Origin: Pseudonocardiales bacterium
Lineage (GTDB): Bacteria; Actinomycetota; Actinomycetes; Mycobacteriales; Pseudonocardiaceae
Length of the DNA stretch: 64,000 nucleotides
NCBI GenBank assembly: GCA_019241525.1
Contig: JAFAWY010000077.1
Coordinates: 1 to 64,000, forward strand
Direction: 5' to 3'
In this document: positions 62,716 to 64,000 of the stretch, piece after piece
Numbering within the stretch: position 1 is the stretch's first letter
Layout: every line of letters starts with the position of its first letter
The notes under the pieces: generated by a model
Database searches by the model: none
What the model saw: only the letters and a program-made list of their open reading frames with translations
Told to the model about the DNA's origin: nothing
Translations under genes and position numbers: made by a program

Positions 62716-63328
62716 TGGACAGCACCGCAGGGACGGCGTACTGCATTTCGTCGCCTTCCTTGTTGATCGACAAGGCTGACCGGTAGATGAGCGGTCGATT
62801 CTCGCCGTGCCGCCTTGCGGGGCAGAGGCGAGGAGATTTCATCCAGGCAAACAATACGCACGTGGCATCACTTTGTGAGCTGATACATCACTGTTGATTA
62901 CCAGCGGCGTCGAATCCACTGGCGATGATCCCGCACGCACGATTGCATGCAGGACGCTTCGCCGCCTAGACGAATACCAGCAGTCCAGCAGGCCACCAGG
63001 GGACGGCCAGCATCCCCACGACGGACAAATAACGTAACAACCACGCTGCGCGACGGACCGTCTAAATCGCCTAGCGCGACGCCGATCGGCGCAGCTAATC
63101 AGCGCAAAAGCCACTCGTGTGCGGAGGCTGCCCGCTGGCTGCCTGCAGAGAAGGTGTATATCCCTTGTGAGATGTGGTGCCGTCTGTTCGTCGTCTTGTG
63201 GACTGGAGTCGTTCATTCTCAACAGGCAGCGTTTGCCGTGGCGAAGCCAGCTCAAGCGGCCATGAGTTTGGGTGTTCGGGTGGCCGGGCTGCGACCCTGG
63301 CGGCGACCTAGCCGCCGATCCAGCATGA

Positions 63329-63397
63329 CGCGCCACCGTCGAGGGCGGGACCGGGAGTCGCCCCGCCGGTGGCGCGGAGTGTCCGCTCCGCGCCACC
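63329..63397. promoter_or_regulatory. Alternating stem sequences, possible attenuator-like fold
   Basis: CGCGCCACC (63329), GGTGGCGCGGAG (63368-63379) and CTCCGCGCCACC (63386-63397) are mutually complementary. The middle segment pairs perfectly over 12 bases with the third (loop TGTCCG) or over 9 with the first, so two folds exclude each other. Confidence 0.55.
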
Positions 63398-63401
63398 TCG
63401 C

Positions 63402-63429
63402 TGAGCCGGCCGTTGCGGCGGCCGGCTCA
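63402..63429. terminator. GC-rich hairpin
   Basis: TGAGCCGGCCG (63402-63412) and CGGCCGGCTCA (63419-63429) form a perfect 11-base stem with a TTGCGG loop, four bases after the preceding hairpin. It may act as a terminator. No U-tract follows. Confidence 0.65.
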
Positions 63430-64000
63430 CTCTCCTGCGTTGCAAACAGGCAGTATTACAAAGAGGCTGCCGATCATCAATAGGACAGCCATATTGCGAC
63501 GAAGATCTTATCTAAGCGCTTGATCAGAACGCGGAAATTGTGGTCGCCGTCGCGACAAGCTAGTACTTCGACACGTCAGAGGCTACGAGCTGTTGCAGTT
63601 CGGTGACACACCGATGCGCCACCCCCATGAGACCCTGCATGCTTGCCTTGCCGACTAAAGATGGTCAAGGGCGGCGTCACGCAGTAGAAATAAATTTTGA
63701 AAATTTCCGCCACACCTGGATCGTGTACTCCAGGAATGACCAGTGCAACACGGTGTGCCGAATAAGCGAAAAGAGCCGATCTGCAACCAATCGCAAATGC
63801 CGCCATGATTCAATGAGGCAGCGCCGGTTACGCACCGCATAACGCGCACTCATCCCACGGGCATGCCGCACGAGCGGTACCAGTAATGTTTTTTTACGCC
63901 CGGCAACTTGGTTGTCTCCTGTGCCATAGGTAGCCATCCCCTGTTCGAGTGCATGACTCGTGCTGTTTGCCCCAAGGCCGCAGCGTTGCCGTCACGTAAA

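Larger units (their letters stand above)
62716..64000. other. Right-end stretch without a supported gene
   Basis: About 1.3 kb shows open frames on both strands, but none gives recognisable protein sequence, good start sites or consistent codon bias. The strongest features are the GC-rich hairpins at 63329-63429. The last 500 bases are poorer in GC than the rest of the window. I saw no tRNA or insertion sequence. Confidence 0.45.

Noticed and set aside
62839-63396. 185-codon minus-strand frame at the right end
   Set aside because: Composition is Ser/Arg/Pro-rich and irregular, and it crosses the strong hairpins at 63329-63397.
1-64000. CRISPR arrays, rRNA or tRNA genes
   Set aside because: No regularly spaced short repeats and no cloverleaf-like sequence with a T-arm motif were seen on reading both strands.

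Overview
This window is high-GC actinobacterial DNA. GTG and TTG starts are frequent, stop and start codons often overlap, and several marker families are actinobacterial: a four-gene conservon (histidine kinase, roadblock protein, DUF742 protein, small GTPase), a SigC-like ECF sigma factor, a PAP2-diacylglycerol-kinase fusion, a deazaflavin-type nitroreductase and an IdeR/DtxR-like iron box. The order Pseudonocardiales or Mycobacteriales fits, but the genus cannot be fixed from the sequence alone. No rRNA, tRNA or CRISPR array was found.

Layout. 0-9 kb is a sugar-phosphate block: aldose epimerase, GH15 glucoamylase-like enzyme, zwf, a HAD phosphatase and pgi. 9-24 kb holds a frameshifted XRE regulator, an aldo/keto reductase coupled to a membrane hydrolase, a Ca2+/cation exchanger coupled to a PAP2-DAGK fusion, a wrecked L,D-transpeptidase, a Cu/Zn SOD-like protein, a divergent PRPP synthetase, an SDR enzyme, transketolase, an iron-permease-like protein and a triple-BON protein. 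24-28.5 kb holds DoxX and thioredoxin genes behind a decayed clpB, then ppk2, a gutted lipid-kinase gene and a hydrolase. 28.5-32 kb is a compact six-gene operon: ECF sigma factor, membrane-anchored Rieske protein, cupredoxin, Tat-exported metallophosphoesterase, membrane protein and TatA. 32-38 kb holds a GH13 alpha-glucosidase, PEP synthase, an MBL-fold hydrolase and a hemerythrin. 38-41 kb is efeOB behind an iron box. 41-47 kb is membrane transporters and an FAD oxidoreductase. 47-52 kb has a SigC-like sigma factor facing an unusual anti-sigma-like protein, then cbiMQO. 52-56 kb is the conservon. 56-58 kb is a four-Cys protein coupled to a YeeE/YedE pair. 58-64 kb has two secreted esterases, an IS110-like protein without its catalytic acids, a small ORF and a gene-poor end with strong hairpins.

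How the genes fit together. Most intact genes serve central carbon flux (G6P oxidation and isomerisation, transketolase, PEP synthesis, polyphosphate, glycogen or maltodextrin breakdown) or redox and metal homeostasis (thioredoxin, SOD-like, hemerythrin, EfeOB, Rieske, cupredoxin, cobalt uptake, thiosulfate-type transport). Two ECF sigma factors sit beside proteins that look like their regulators.

The two most unusual features are these systems: an ECF sigma gene overlapping a Rieske membrane protein, and a SigC-like factor facing a zinc-finger protein fused to a Cys/His-rich bundle. Two more features stand out: at least six decayed genes, and a dispersed palindromic repeat with half-site GTGAACTCGAC found only at 3' ends of genes (positions 20628, 32005, 44333 and 47367).
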